Shown: piece after piece, positions 26,801 through 35,944 of the stretch
How the letters are laid out: every line of letters starts with the position of its first letter
Numbering within the stretch: position 1 is the stretch's first letter
Assembly: GCA_030546905.1 (NCBI GenBank)
Contig: JAUOPI010000012.1
Coordinates: 1 to 64,000, forward strand
DNA length: 64,000 bases
Direction: 5' to 3'
From: Granulosicoccaceae sp. 1_MG-2023
GTDB lineage: Bacteria > Pseudomonadota > Gammaproteobacteria > Granulosicoccales > Granulosicoccaceae
Position numbers and translations under genes: made by a program
The notes under the pieces: generated by a model
Seen by the model: the letters and a program-made list of their open reading frames with translations, nothing else
What the model was told of the DNA's origin: nothing
Databases searched by the model: none

Positions 26801-28165
26801 CTCAATGTCGGTTTTGCGGATCTGCGCAAGGGCTTTGATCTCTTTTGCCATACAGCCAGCCATTTCGCGGCCACGCATCCGGATTATCACTTTGTCTGGG
26901 TCGGTGGTCTGTCACAGGAGATGGAGCATTGGGTTTACTCCGATTTCACGGCTGGTCAGAAAGCGGGCAACTTGCATTGTGTCGGTTTTACCGATCAGGT
27001 CGCGCGTTACTTCAACGCCTGTGATGTGTTCTTCCTGACCTCGCGCGAAGACCCGTATCCGACTGTCGTCCTCGAAGCCATGGCGGTGGGTAAACCGGTT
27101 TGCCTGTTCTCCGGCACTACCGGGCTGGCCTCGGTCGTCGAACGCTTCGGCGCGATGGTCGATCGTAACGATCTGGCCGGTATTGAATCGGCCCTGACAA
27201 TGCTGACCACGCAGGACAGTGCGCAAAAAGCGCAGGCCCGGCGCGATTACGTGGCCGAAGAGTGTCGCTTTGATGATTACTGTTTTGATCTGCTGCAGAT
27301 GCTGAATCCGGATCTGAAGAAAGTCTCGGCCGTGATCCCGAATTACAAGTACGAGCGCTACATCGCCAGCCGGATTCAGTCTGTTTTTGCGCAGGATTAC
27401 CCGGTATTCGAGACGATCGTACTCGATGACTGCTCGCCGGATAACAGTGTAGACGAGATCCGCCGGACACTCGACGCCAGTGGTCGCCTTGCGCAGTTGC
27501 ATCTGAACAAAACCAACAGTGGCAACACCTTCGTCCAGTGGGCGAAAGGGCTGTCGCATTGCCGCGGCGACTATGTCTGGATTGCCGAAGCGGACGATCT
27601 GGCTGAGCCGCAGTTTCTGTCAGCGTCCTTAGCCGCCTTCAAGGACGGCACCGTGCTGAGTTTTACCGATTCGGCACAGATCGGGACCGACAACGAAGCC
27701 CTGGCCGGCAGCTACGATTACTACTATCGCAACATTGATAAGGCGCTTTTTGGCGGTGATTTTGACCTCAGCGGCGAGGAGTTTGTCGCCCGTGCGCTGA
27801 GTGTGCGCAACCCGATTCTGAATGTGAGCTCGGTTGTCTGGTCGCGGGATGCCCTGGTTGAGGCGCTGGACAACACCGGCACCGAAGTGAAGTCCTACCG
27901 TCTGGTCGGCGACTGGCGCCTGTATGCACAGGTGCTGAGCGGCGAGGGTGCACGGGTGTCCTATGTTGCAAAACCGTTAAACGTGCACCGTAGGCACGCA
28001 TCTAGCGTAACGCACAGCATGGATCACATCGCGCATCTCAATGAGATCGCGGCCATGCACAGCTACTTCCGTCAGGCCTTTGCGCTGCCGGAAGATGTCG
28101 CAGAGGACATGCAAGCCTATCTGGCGGAACTGGAAGCTCAGTTCGGTCTGAGTTCGGCGGCCTGA
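23879..28165 (+). CDS. Giant three-domain glycosyltransferase (WbsX + GT4 + GT2)
   Basis: 1428 aa. Residues about 135-425 hold several tandem modules with the motif WYR or YYL followed by HYL..G, of the kind found before WbsX domains. About 437-785 is a WbsX/GH99-like glycosyltransferase domain ([39 protein letters not shown]). About 790-1140 is a GT4 domain with [14 protein letters not shown] and [13 protein letters not shown]. About 1143-1428 is a GT2 domain ([29 protein letters not shown]). One polypeptide could thus add several sugars of the capsule repeat unit. No signal peptide or membrane span is visible, so it acts in the cytoplasm. It follows its own 157-bp leader after the kps terminator. 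Confidence 0.9.
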   Translation: [1428 protein letters not shown]

Positions 28166-28207
28166 TCCGCGGCGTAAGCGCGTTAACCACAATTACTGAG
28201 AGTCTCT

Positions 28208-29383
28208 ATGAAAGTTGTCCTACATATCGGGGCTGAGAAGACCGGCACGACTGCGTTGCAAGCATTTCTGGCGGACAACCGTCAGCAGCTGCCCGCCGAG
28301 GGCTACGCCTATTTGCAGTCAGCAGGCTTGCCTTATAACCGCAAACTGGCCACCTATTGCTTTAACGAGGACCGCAGTGACGATCACCATGAAGTCCTCG
28401 GCATTGTCGATGCCGGTAAACGCCAGGCCTGGGCGGCGAAGTTCCGTGAGGAGCTGGACGCGGAGATCCGCGCGCTGCCGGAAACGGTGCATACGGTCAT
28501 TGTCAGCAGTGAGCACTTCCATTCGCGCCTGTTCCATGTTGAAGAGATTGCGCGCCTGAAAGCACTTCTGAGCCCGTATTTTGAGTCTTTCTCTGTTGTT
28601 TGTTATCTGCGTCGTCAGGATCAGATGGCAACCAGTCTCTACAGCACGGCGCTCAAATGCGGTCACAGCTTCCCGAGTATTCTGCCGGGAGTCAGTGCCG
28701 AAGATCATTATTACAACGCCGAGGTTCTGCTGGACAAGTGGAGTGAGGTGTTCGGTGAAGAAGCGATTCACCCGCGTGTGTTTGACCGCGCCGAGCTGGT
28801 CGAAGGCGATCTGCTGAAAGACTTTCTGGCCACGGCCGGTATCGAGCTGCGCCTGGATAACAAGATTCTTCCGGGTCGCCAGAACGAATCGCTTGAGCCG
28901 GTTGCGCAGCAGTTTCTGCACGCGATCAATCCGCATGTGCCGATGATGCTCGATGGTCACTTCAACCCGCTGCGCGAGAAGCTCACCCGTCATCTGGAAG
29001 CGAATTATTCCGGCAAACCGCAACTGCCGCTGAAGCAGGATGCCATGGCGTTCTGCGGCAAGTTCAGTGAGTCGAATCAACGCGTCGCGCGTAAATGGTT
29101 TGGCCGCGAGAACCTGTTTTCTCAGGACTTTTCCGCCTATCCCGAAGAAGGGCAGGTCATCGAACCGGGCTTTGAAGACGGTGTCGAGGTGGCGTCCAGG
29201 GTGCTCAATGGTGTGATGCAGGATCAGCGCGAACAGGCCGAAGCCTTGCGTCAGGCCTTACAAGCCGAACCGCAAGCGGCAACCCGTCTGATCGCCGACT
29301 ATTTCAACTCGGTTCACCCGGCTGTTGCCAACTATATCCGCGCCAATCTGGCATTGACGGCGGTGGACAATAAAGCCGCCTGA
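28208..29383 (+). CDS. Sulfotransferase-like protein 1
   Basis: 391 aa. The N-terminal HIGAEKTGTTALQAFLADN is a 5'-phosphosulfate-binding loop of the PAPS sulfotransferase fold, and VVCYLRRQDQMATSLYS (about 130-150) matches the 3'-phosphate-binding strand and helix. It would transfer sulfate from PAPS to a sugar hydroxyl. GAG...ATG spacing supports ATG 28208. It follows the giant glycosyltransferase by 42 bp and probably shares its transcript. The acceptor is unknown. Confidence 0.8.
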   Translation: MKVVLHIGAEKTGTTALQAFLADNRQQLPAEGYAYLQSAGLPYNRKLATYCFNEDRSDDHHEVLGIVDAGKRQAWAAKFREELDAEIRALPETVHTVIVSSEHFHSRLFHVEEIARLKALLSPYFESFSVVCYLRRQDQMATSLYSTALKCGHSFPSILPGVSAEDHYYNAEVLLDKWSEVFGEEAIHPRVFDRAELVEGDLLKDFLATAGIELRLDNKILPGRQNESLEPVAQQFLHAINPHVPMMLDGHFNPLREKLTRHLEANYSGKPQLPLKQDAMAFCGKFSESNQRVARKWFGRENLFSQDFSAYPEEGQVIEPGFEDGVEVASRVLNGVMQDQREQAEALRQALQAEPQAATRLIADYFNSVHPAVANYIRANLALTAVDNKAA

Positions 29384-29408
29384 AAACAAATAAAACGACG
29401 TTAATGGA

Positions 29409-30401
29409 GTGAACATGGCTGCAGCTTCGGGTAGTACGAACAACGAAAACATGGTCCATGCCGGTGCTGACGACTGGCTCTTTCTGGTCGGTGGTAGCAA
29501 CAACGTAGAGGCCTTGTTCGCCAACCCCTCGTCGTTTACACCTGAGCGGTGTCAGGCTTGGGTTGATCTGCTCGAACAACGCAAAGCCAGGCTCGCCGCC
29601 ATGGGTATCCGTTACCTGCATCTGCCGGCACCGGAAAAGCTCACCGTGCTGCCTGAGTTTTATCTCGGCGAAATCCCCAATCCGATGGGCAGTCCCACCC
29701 GTGCCTTGTTTTCACGTCTGCCGGCTGATCAGGATGTGGCGGTTAACCCGCTGGTGTATTTCGACCGCGTCAAAGCCAAGCGCCAGCTGTACTGGAAGAC
29801 CGACACGCACTGGAGTTTTTACGGCGCATTCAGCGCCTATCAGCTGCTTTGCGGCAAACTGGGCATAGAGCCCAACGGCGATCTGGTGAACTACCCGCGG
29901 CGCGAGGTCAATATCGTGATGGATCTGGGCTCGAAAATGCAGCCCGTGCAACGTGAAACCGTCACCAACTTCCGTCTGCAAAAGCACTCGCGTCGCGTGT
30001 TTTCCAATGAGCTTGTCGAGTTCAAGGAAGCGCACGGTCTTGATAACGCCGGTGCGCTGCACGTCGGCTCACATGTGATTTTCCGCAACGACTCCCCGGA
30101 TGCCGTGGATAAAAAAGTGGTTATGTTCGGTGATTCTTTTTCTGAGTATCGTCCGGTGCTGCTGACCGGCATGCTCGCAGAGACGGTGCGCGAGTTGCAC
30201 TTTATCTGGGGCGCCGAGCTGGACTATGGCTACATCGAAAAAGTACAACCGGATATTGTTGTCAGCGAACTGGCCGAGCGTTTTATGACGCAACTCCCGC
30301 GTGACGAGCGCAACAACGAGCATTTCGCACGCATCCGTATCAAGCAATATATCGAGAAAAATGGTACTCCAACGCCTGTTAAACGCGCTATCCCCGCGTA
30401 A
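29409..30401 (+). CDS. AlgJ/AlgX-like SGNH protein, possible O-acetyltransferase
   Basis: 330 aa. GADDWLFLVGG near the start, KTDTHWSFYGA (Asp-x-His pair, about 137-147) and MFGDSFSEY (catalytic Ser, about 242-249) are the landmarks of the AlgJ/AlgX-type SGNH domain that acetylates exopolysaccharides. Unlike AlgJ and AlgX it has no signal peptide, so as annotated it would be cytoplasmic. Its place between a sulfotransferase and a GT61 gene suggests it modifies the capsule before export. O-acetylation is inferred from the family. Confidence 0.75.
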   Translation: MNMAAASGSTNNENMVHAGADDWLFLVGGSNNVEALFANPSSFTPERCQAWVDLLEQRKARLAAMGIRYLHLPAPEKLTVLPEFYLGEIPNPMGSPTRALFSRLPADQDVAVNPLVYFDRVKAKRQLYWKTDTHWSFYGAFSAYQLLCGKLGIEPNGDLVNYPRREVNIVMDLGSKMQPVQRETVTNFRLQKHSRRVFSNELVEFKEAHGLDNAGALHVGSHVIFRNDSPDAVDKKVVMFGDSFSEYRPVLLTGMLAETVRELHFIWGAELDYGYIEKVQPDIVVSELAERFMTQLPRDERNNEHFARIRIKQYIEKNGTPTPVKRAIPA

Positions 30402-30432
30402 AAATTCCGCTAACCCAAGGAACCCCGTTGCC

Positions 30433-31509
30433 ATGAACCAGGCACAGAAAGCTCCATCTGAGCGGGCTCACGAGCGCAAGCTTGTCATTGCCTCTGAAAG
30501 CTATCCGCTGCAGCCGCCGCGCCTGTTTCAGGAGGTCTCCGGTCAATCTGAGCAGGCCACTGAGCTTGTCGCGAATCCGGTTTTTATGACCGTGACGCCC
30601 GGCGCCAGAGTTTGGTTTAACGGTGTGGGGACGATCATTCTCGATCAGAACGACGAGGTGGTATTCCGCTTCGGCAATACAGGGCCGGCACGCTTTCATG
30701 AGGAAGCGGTCAAAACCCATCTGCCCGGACGCGCCATGGTGCTCGGTACCATCGGTGCGCATTGCTACTATCACTGGATGGTCGATGTGCTGCCGCGACT
30801 CGAGGTCATCAAGCGGGCAGGGTATGACTGGGACTCGGTTGATCACTTCCTGGTGCGTGATTTTGATCTCGGCTTCCAGAAGGCCACGCTGGAAGTGCTC
30901 GGCATCCCGGCGTCGAAAATCGTCTGCACCAAAGACAGCCCGGCCTATACCGCCGATGAGCTTTTGCATGTGGAGCTGCGTAACTTTGTCGGCATGCGTA
31001 TGCATCGCTTTGTGCCGGAGTTCCTGCGCTCCTGTTTTCTGAAAAGCGAAGACATACAAGAACGCCCGCAGCGCAAGATTTTTATCACCCGGCCCAAGGG
31101 TGTTAACCGCGCTGTGCTGAACGAACAGGAGTTGCTCTCGTTACTGACTGATCACGGCTTTCAGGAAGTGACAATGGAGGGCTATTCACTCTTTGAACAA
31201 GCCGCCTTGTTCGCCTCGGCTGACGTTATCGTGACGACCCACGGTGGGGCTTTGACGAATCTGGTCTACTGCCGGCCGGGGACCAAGGTCATCGAGCTGT
31301 TCGGCGAGCACGTCTTTTCCTACTACTACGGTCTGGCGAACCTCTGTGGTCTGGACTACAGCGCAGTATTACGCAGAGCCGATCAGATTGATCTGGTAAT
31401 CGATGCCGAGGTTGGCAATCGAATGAACAATCAGACCGAAACCATACGCCAGGACGCGGATATCAACATCGGCGCGCTTAGCCGGGCGCTGTCGGCGATC
31501 AAGGCCTAA
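30433..31509 (+). CDS. GT61-family glycosyltransferase
   Basis: 358 aa from ATG 30433 (AAGGA upstream); the frame runs further left but that would overlap the SGNH gene. GAHCYYHWMVDVLPRLEVI, KIFITRPKG, EEL-like NEQELLSLL, and VIVTTHGGALTNLVYCRPGTKVIELF are the characteristic GT61 (DUF563) segments. It probably adds a pentose or hexose to the capsule chain. No membrane segment is visible. An 8-bp inverted repeat (31554-31578) follows but has no T run. Confidence 0.85.
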   Translation: MNQAQKAPSERAHERKLVIASESYPLQPPRLFQEVSGQSEQATELVANPVFMTVTPGARVWFNGVGTIILDQNDEVVFRFGNTGPARFHEEAVKTHLPGRAMVLGTIGAHCYYHWMVDVLPRLEVIKRAGYDWDSVDHFLVRDFDLGFQKATLEVLGIPASKIVCTKDSPAYTADELLHVELRNFVGMRMHRFVPEFLRSCFLKSEDIQERPQRKIFITRPKGVNRAVLNEQELLSLLTDHGFQEVTMEGYSLFEQAALFASADVIVTTHGGALTNLVYCRPGTKVIELFGEHVFSYYYGLANLCGLDYSAVLRRADQIDLVIDAEVGNRMNNQTETIRQDADINIGALSRALSAIKA

Positions 31510-31715
31510 CGCCACACTAAAAGTAAGGTTTATCGGGCATAAGGCTTGCACCATGGAACCCTAGGATCACGGGTTCCACTTTACCCTGGCTACAAGATCC
31601 TCAAGCGTGCCGCTCAGGCGCGCGCCATGCTATTGCGGAATTAGCCGCCGTTAAGGCGCGAGCAGTAGACCGAAGTATCGACCAAATTATTCATGCAACA
31701 GATGGTATAGTTCGA

Positions 31716-33326
31716 ATGAATAGCTGTATTGGTAGGACAGGTCACATCGAAAGCATCTCGGTTATCCGCGACAAGCTGTTGTTGATCGAAGGTTGGCATT
31801 CACTGGAAGACGCAGAAATTTCTGATTTGCGTTTGAGTGATGCCGACGGACACACGTTTAATCCCATCTTAACCCGGCGCCTGCGACGACAGGATGTCAA
31901 CAGATCGACCGGGCTTGTTAACCCGGATCTCGGGTTTCAGTACATCTTTCCTCTGAAAAACGCGTTGAAAAATGGTGAAAGCACCGTCTTCAAACTTGAG
32001 TTTGAAGGAGACAATGATGTCGGCGAGTTCAGTCTGGTCCGAAAAAATAATGTGACGGCCATTGAAAGCACCGATCTGAAAATCAAAGCCGGTGACTTTG
32101 AGGAAACGCACTTTTTTGACCTTCTTGAAGCCGGTCTGGCGATTGAAGGGACGGACGGTGAAATTGAAGTTCATGTGGAGCAGGTTCTGCGTCACGGCTC
32201 ACTTTGCCTGATCAAGGGCTGGGTCAATGACGAGCTGACGCTTGTTGATGATCTGAAGGTGCTTGGTATAAAAAGCCGGAACACATGCTTTTTCCGCTTT
32301 TACAGAAAAGACATCAAATCATTTTCCCATCTCAGTGACGGGAGCTATAAGTTCGGATTTGTTGTGCTTTTCAATTATGACTTGAATAGCCACAAAAGGC
32401 TCAGTATCGCCGCTTACAAAAATGGCAGCATACTGGACAAGGAAGTCGCCTTGCCGACGCATGAGGATGATTACAACGTCCTGATTTCCTCCGTCATGTC
32501 ATGTCAGCTGTCGGACCCTGAGCTGATCGCCTCGGCCTCGTACCGCAGGGCCTTGCATCAGGCTTTTGAAGCGCAGACCGAGATATCGCCTCTTCTAGTC
32601 AGACGTAAGCAGGGCAGCGGCCGGGGCGAGGTGGCAGTGGTTGCCAACTTCACCGACACCAGGCTGCAGGATATCAATAGTCTGATATTCAATAGCCGGA
32701 TTTCTGCGGGGGGAGGGGGGAGGTTGTATATCGCAATCAAGCGCGAACAGCTGAACTATGAAGCGGAAAAGCTGATCGATAAGCTCCAGTATCTGTACGA
32801 TGTTGATGTGAATCTCATGGTTTATCCCTCGGCGATATCGAACTACAAGCTGATAAAAGATTCGACACAGCATTGCACCGAGCCTTACGTCGTTTATATC
32901 TCCAACCATTCCGCCCTCATCCTCCCCGAAAAGATAGATCCCACCGATTCAGCCGTTGTTTGCCCGGCTCACCTTTGCGATACAAAAAACCAGACCATTG
33001 CTGATGGAATCGATGATTCCGGCAGTCTGGTGCTCTCGTCGGATCTGAAGGACGGCGAAAATCTCTACCCCTTGTTCTTTGGCACTGTCTTCCGGCTCTC
33101 CGCGATCAGCTCACAGCTGGATGGAATGAATCAGGCCAATTTGTCGAGGATCATGTCTGAACTTCTTGCAGGGCAGCGCTTTGACGAGCGTCCCTCTACC
33201 AGATACATCGCATTGGACACCTTCGACAGTCCGCATGCGCAGACTGATCTGCTGGGTATGGCCGATATGTATTATCAATCGAGCCTTGCGTTTGAACGAA
33301 TCGAAGTGCTGGAAAAAGCCGTATGA
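31716..33326 (+). CDS. Unrecognised capsule-locus protein with two Gly-Trp modules
   Basis: 536 aa. Two N-terminal beta-rich modules: LIEGW (26-27) with RQDV and GF further on, and LIKGW (about 168) with RKDI and FGF. The same module occurs in the 34635 and 37732 proteins. Residues about 305-480 (VAVVANFTDTRLQDINSLIF, RLYIAIKREQ, EPYVVYISNHSALILP) suggest a Rossmann-like glycosyltransferase-A fold, but the usual Asp-x-Asp site is not evident. A tract of six G, one A and six G at 32708-32720 encodes AGGGG and could be a slippage site. The stop overlaps the next gene as ATGA. Function unknown; a structural or regulatory partner of the neighbouring transferases is possible. Confidence 0.7.
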   Translation: MNSCIGRTGHIESISVIRDKLLLIEGWHSLEDAEISDLRLSDADGHTFNPILTRRLRRQDVNRSTGLVNPDLGFQYIFPLKNALKNGESTVFKLEFEGDNDVGEFSLVRKNNVTAIESTDLKIKAGDFEETHFFDLLEAGLAIEGTDGEIEVHVEQVLRHGSLCLIKGWVNDELTLVDDLKVLGIKSRNTCFFRFYRKDIKSFSHLSDGSYKFGFVVLFNYDLNSHKRLSIAAYKNGSILDKEVALPTHEDDYNVLISSVMSCQLSDPELIASASYRRALHQAFEAQTEISPLLVRRKQGSGRGEVAVVANFTDTRLQDINSLIFNSRISAGGGGRLYIAIKREQLNYEAEKLIDKLQYLYDVDVNLMVYPSAISNYKLIKDSTQHCTEPYVVYISNHSALILPEKIDPTDSAVVCPAHLCDTKNQTIADGIDDSGSLVLSSDLKDGENLYPLFFGTVFRLSAISSQLDGMNQANLSRIMSELLAGQRFDERPSTRYIALDTFDSPHAQTDLLGMADMYYQSSLAFERIEVLEKAV

Positions 33327-34597
33327 AAGTTTTAGTCATAGCCCACGGGCATCCGGAGTTCAGTCGTGGCGGGGCAGAGACGGCGGCTTACAACCTCCAC
33401 AAAGGTCTGCTCCTGAATGGCGTCGAGTCGACATTCCTGGCCCGCTCAGCGCGCAGTAACGAGGCGCACCTGAGTCACCAGGTGATAGAACAATACAACG
33501 GGGGACGTGAGTACTTCTGGAATGTGTCGACTTCCAGCTACGACACTTACACCTCGGACGCCGATGCAGCCGAGTGTAAAAGATTCATCAACTTTGTACG
33601 TGATGTTGACCCGGAGGTGGTGCATTTTCATCACTACTTCAATGTCGGGTCAGAGTTGATTTATCTGATTAAACGCCATTTGCCGTATATCCGCATTGTT
33701 CTCACGCTGCATGAGTTTCTGGCTATCTGCGCCCGCGACGGGCAGATGTATAAGACCAACGACAAGTTGTGTTTTAAGTCTTCGCGCAAGGCCTGTGTTT
33801 CCTGCATCGGCTGGGGCTCCAAGCACTATCTGGCAAGGGAGCTCTTCTTCAAGAACCTGTTCCGGAATATCGATCGCTTCGTCTCGCCTAGTCATTTTCT
33901 GAAAGAGCGCTACGTCGATTGGGGGCTGGACGCCGGGCTGATCGACGTGATCGAGAATGCGCATCTGATCAGCTCCGTTCCGGTCAAAGAGGCAGGGGAA
34001 ACCCGCGCCGCGGATGACTCGGACAACGCGGTTCTGAAGTTAGGCTACTTCGGGCAGATTACGCCGTATAAAGGGCTTGAAGTGCTGCTGAAAGCCATCG
34101 CCGGGCTGAGCGCGGATGTGCGACCGAGGGTGCGGCTCTATGTCTACGGGGCAAACCTGTCGACGCAGGGTGAAGAGTTGCGCTCTACGCTCATGAGTCT
34201 GATTGAAGAGACAGCCGATGTGGTGTCATTTCAGGGCCAGTACGAGCCGGAACAGTTGCCGGTGTTGATGAGCGGCATTGATGTCATGGTGATTCCGTCG
34301 AAATGGTGGGAAAACTCGCCGATGGTGATTCAGGAAGCTTTCGCCAACGGCGTTCCGGTCATTGCGAGCAATATCGGCGGCATGTTGGAGAAAGTAAACC
34401 ATGAAGTTGATGGCTTGCACTTTAATGTGGGCGATTCCGGGGCGCTGGGCGGTGTGATCGGCAGACTGCTTAGCGAAGACGGCCTGCTGGATCAGCTGCG
34501 CAGCGGCATCCGAATGCCGGCCGGGCTGCGCGAGATTGCGCAGGTCCATATGAGCAATGTTTACGGGTTTAATACCCCTTTGAAACGCGTCGTGTGA
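33323..34597 (+). CDS. GT4-family glycosyltransferase
   Basis: 424 aa. AHGHPEFSRGGAETAAYNL is the acceptor-binding N-terminus; LTLHEFLAICARDGQM and a Cys-rich insertion (CFKSSRKACVSC) are seen in related capsule enzymes; LGYFGQITPYKGLEVL and VIPSKWWENSPMVIQEAFANGVPVIASNIGG form the nucleotide-sugar site with the E-x7-E motif. It retains glycosyl configuration. The start overlaps the stop of the 31716 gene, so the two are coupled and their products may work together. Confidence 0.92.
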   Translation: MKVLVIAHGHPEFSRGGAETAAYNLHKGLLLNGVESTFLARSARSNEAHLSHQVIEQYNGGREYFWNVSTSSYDTYTSDADAAECKRFINFVRDVDPEVVHFHHYFNVGSELIYLIKRHLPYIRIVLTLHEFLAICARDGQMYKTNDKLCFKSSRKACVSCIGWGSKHYLARELFFKNLFRNIDRFVSPSHFLKERYVDWGLDAGLIDVIENAHLISSVPVKEAGETRAADDSDNAVLKLGYFGQITPYKGLEVLLKAIAGLSADVRPRVRLYVYGANLSTQGEELRSTLMSLIEETADVVSFQGQYEPEQLPVLMSGIDVMVIPSKWWENSPMVIQEAFANGVPVIASNIGGMLEKVNHEVDGLHFNVGDSGALGGVIGRLLSEDGLLDQLRSGIRMPAGLREIAQVHMSNVYGFNTPLKRVV

Positions 34598-34634
34598 AAA
34601 GTCGCTGTTCAGTCCTAGTATTGGTGAATCAAAA

Positions 34635-35879
34635 ATGACAAGTTTTCCCGAACTGAGTAACACGCCGGTTATCTGCTTTAATGGCTTTAGCCGTGAGTTT
34701 AAAAAAGACCGAATCGAAGCCTTTCGCGTCCAATCACCATTGGAAGGGGATTGGCTGAGCAGGCAGTTTTTCGTCCGCGGATGGTTGATCTCAAAAACGC
34801 CGGTCAAAGCATTTCATTTGTTTGATATGCAAGGGCGTTACACCTCCCGCGTCGCGCCTCACGAACACTATGAGGACGTGCACGCACGCTTTTCGGTGGA
34901 TTTTCCGGATCTCGACAAGAAGATTGCATTCAGCTTCAAGCTACGGCAGCAGGACATCAGCTTCCTTGAAGACGGTGCGGCTTTGTTTCTGTATGCAGAG
35001 CATCAGGACGGCACGCTGGAAAAGGTGGCCCGGCTCAATCTATCGGTCGGCGAGGTCGATCTCGCTCAGGCCTTGCAGGACGGCTGTGGCCCGTCGTTCT
35101 ATATCGGCGGCGCCATGAAAGGCGCGACCTCCGCCATTTATGAGTATCTGGCATCGCATCCGTCGGTAGTGCCGAGATACCCCAAAGAGGTGCATTTTTT
35201 CAGCAAGTCACACGAGTATGAAAAAGGGTGGGCCTGGTATCTGGGGCAGTTCAACAATGCCGCCAACCGCTACCAGCACCGCGAAGGCGTCAGTCCGGCC
35301 CCATCGCTGATCGGCGATGCCAGTCCCAGCTACCTGACTGACACGCACGCACCCGCACGCATAGCCCGCTACACGCCCGGGGCTAAGGTTGTATTGTCCT
35401 TGAGAAACCCCTCGCTGCGTGCCATCTCGCACTATTTTCACGAGGTCAAGCGCGTCGGCGATGAGTCGCGTCCGCCGGAAGAGGTGTTTTCTGCGGCTAA
35501 CCTGGATATGGCAAAAACGGTTTTCGAAGCCGAAGGCTACGATCTGGACAAGCTCCAGGCGCATCCGTTCTGGCCGACTCTGCGCTACTTTACCGAAGGC
35601 CTGTATGGGGTATACCTGCAAAACTGGCAGGATGCGATCACACCGGAGAATCTGCTGGTCGTGAACTACCACCTGCTGGAGTCAGCGCCACAAGAATACG
35701 TCTCAACGATCTTTGCGTTTCTCGGGCTTGACGTGCCGGAGGGGTTTGAAGTGGCGAAGATCTACGCCAACGACTATCCCGATCTCGATGACGCCATAGT
35801 CGCCCGCTTGGACGAGTTCTTTGAGTTTTCGAACGCAAAGCTTGCGGGGCTATTGCAGCTCCCGGAACGCTGGTTCTAA
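34635..35879 (+). CDS. Sulfotransferase 2 with N-terminal Gly-Trp module
   Basis: 414 aa. Residues about 40-135 carry one Gly-Trp module (FFVRGWLISKTPVKAF, then YEDV). Residues about 150-414 form a PAPS sulfotransferase domain of the heparan-sulfate type: IGGAMKGATSAIYEYLASHP is the phosphosulfate loop, YPKEVHFF follows, and VVLSLRNPSLRAISHYFHE binds the 3'-phosphate. It probably sulfates a capsule sugar; the module may recognise the polysaccharide or a partner. Confidence 0.85.
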   Translation: MTSFPELSNTPVICFNGFSREFKKDRIEAFRVQSPLEGDWLSRQFFVRGWLISKTPVKAFHLFDMQGRYTSRVAPHEHYEDVHARFSVDFPDLDKKIAFSFKLRQQDISFLEDGAALFLYAEHQDGTLEKVARLNLSVGEVDLAQALQDGCGPSFYIGGAMKGATSAIYEYLASHPSVVPRYPKEVHFFSKSHEYEKGWAWYLGQFNNAANRYQHREGVSPAPSLIGDASPSYLTDTHAPARIARYTPGAKVVLSLRNPSLRAISHYFHEVKRVGDESRPPEEVFSAANLDMAKTVFEAEGYDLDKLQAHPFWPTLRYFTEGLYGVYLQNWQDAITPENLLVVNYHLLESAPQEYVSTIFAFLGLDVPEGFEVAKIYANDYPDLDDAIVARLDEFFEFSNAKLAGLLQLPERWF

Positions 35880-35944
35880 TGGAATATTCACTGGCCGGTA
35901 CAGGTGACCGGCGCTGTAAAAGTACAGGATGCTGAGAGAACGAC

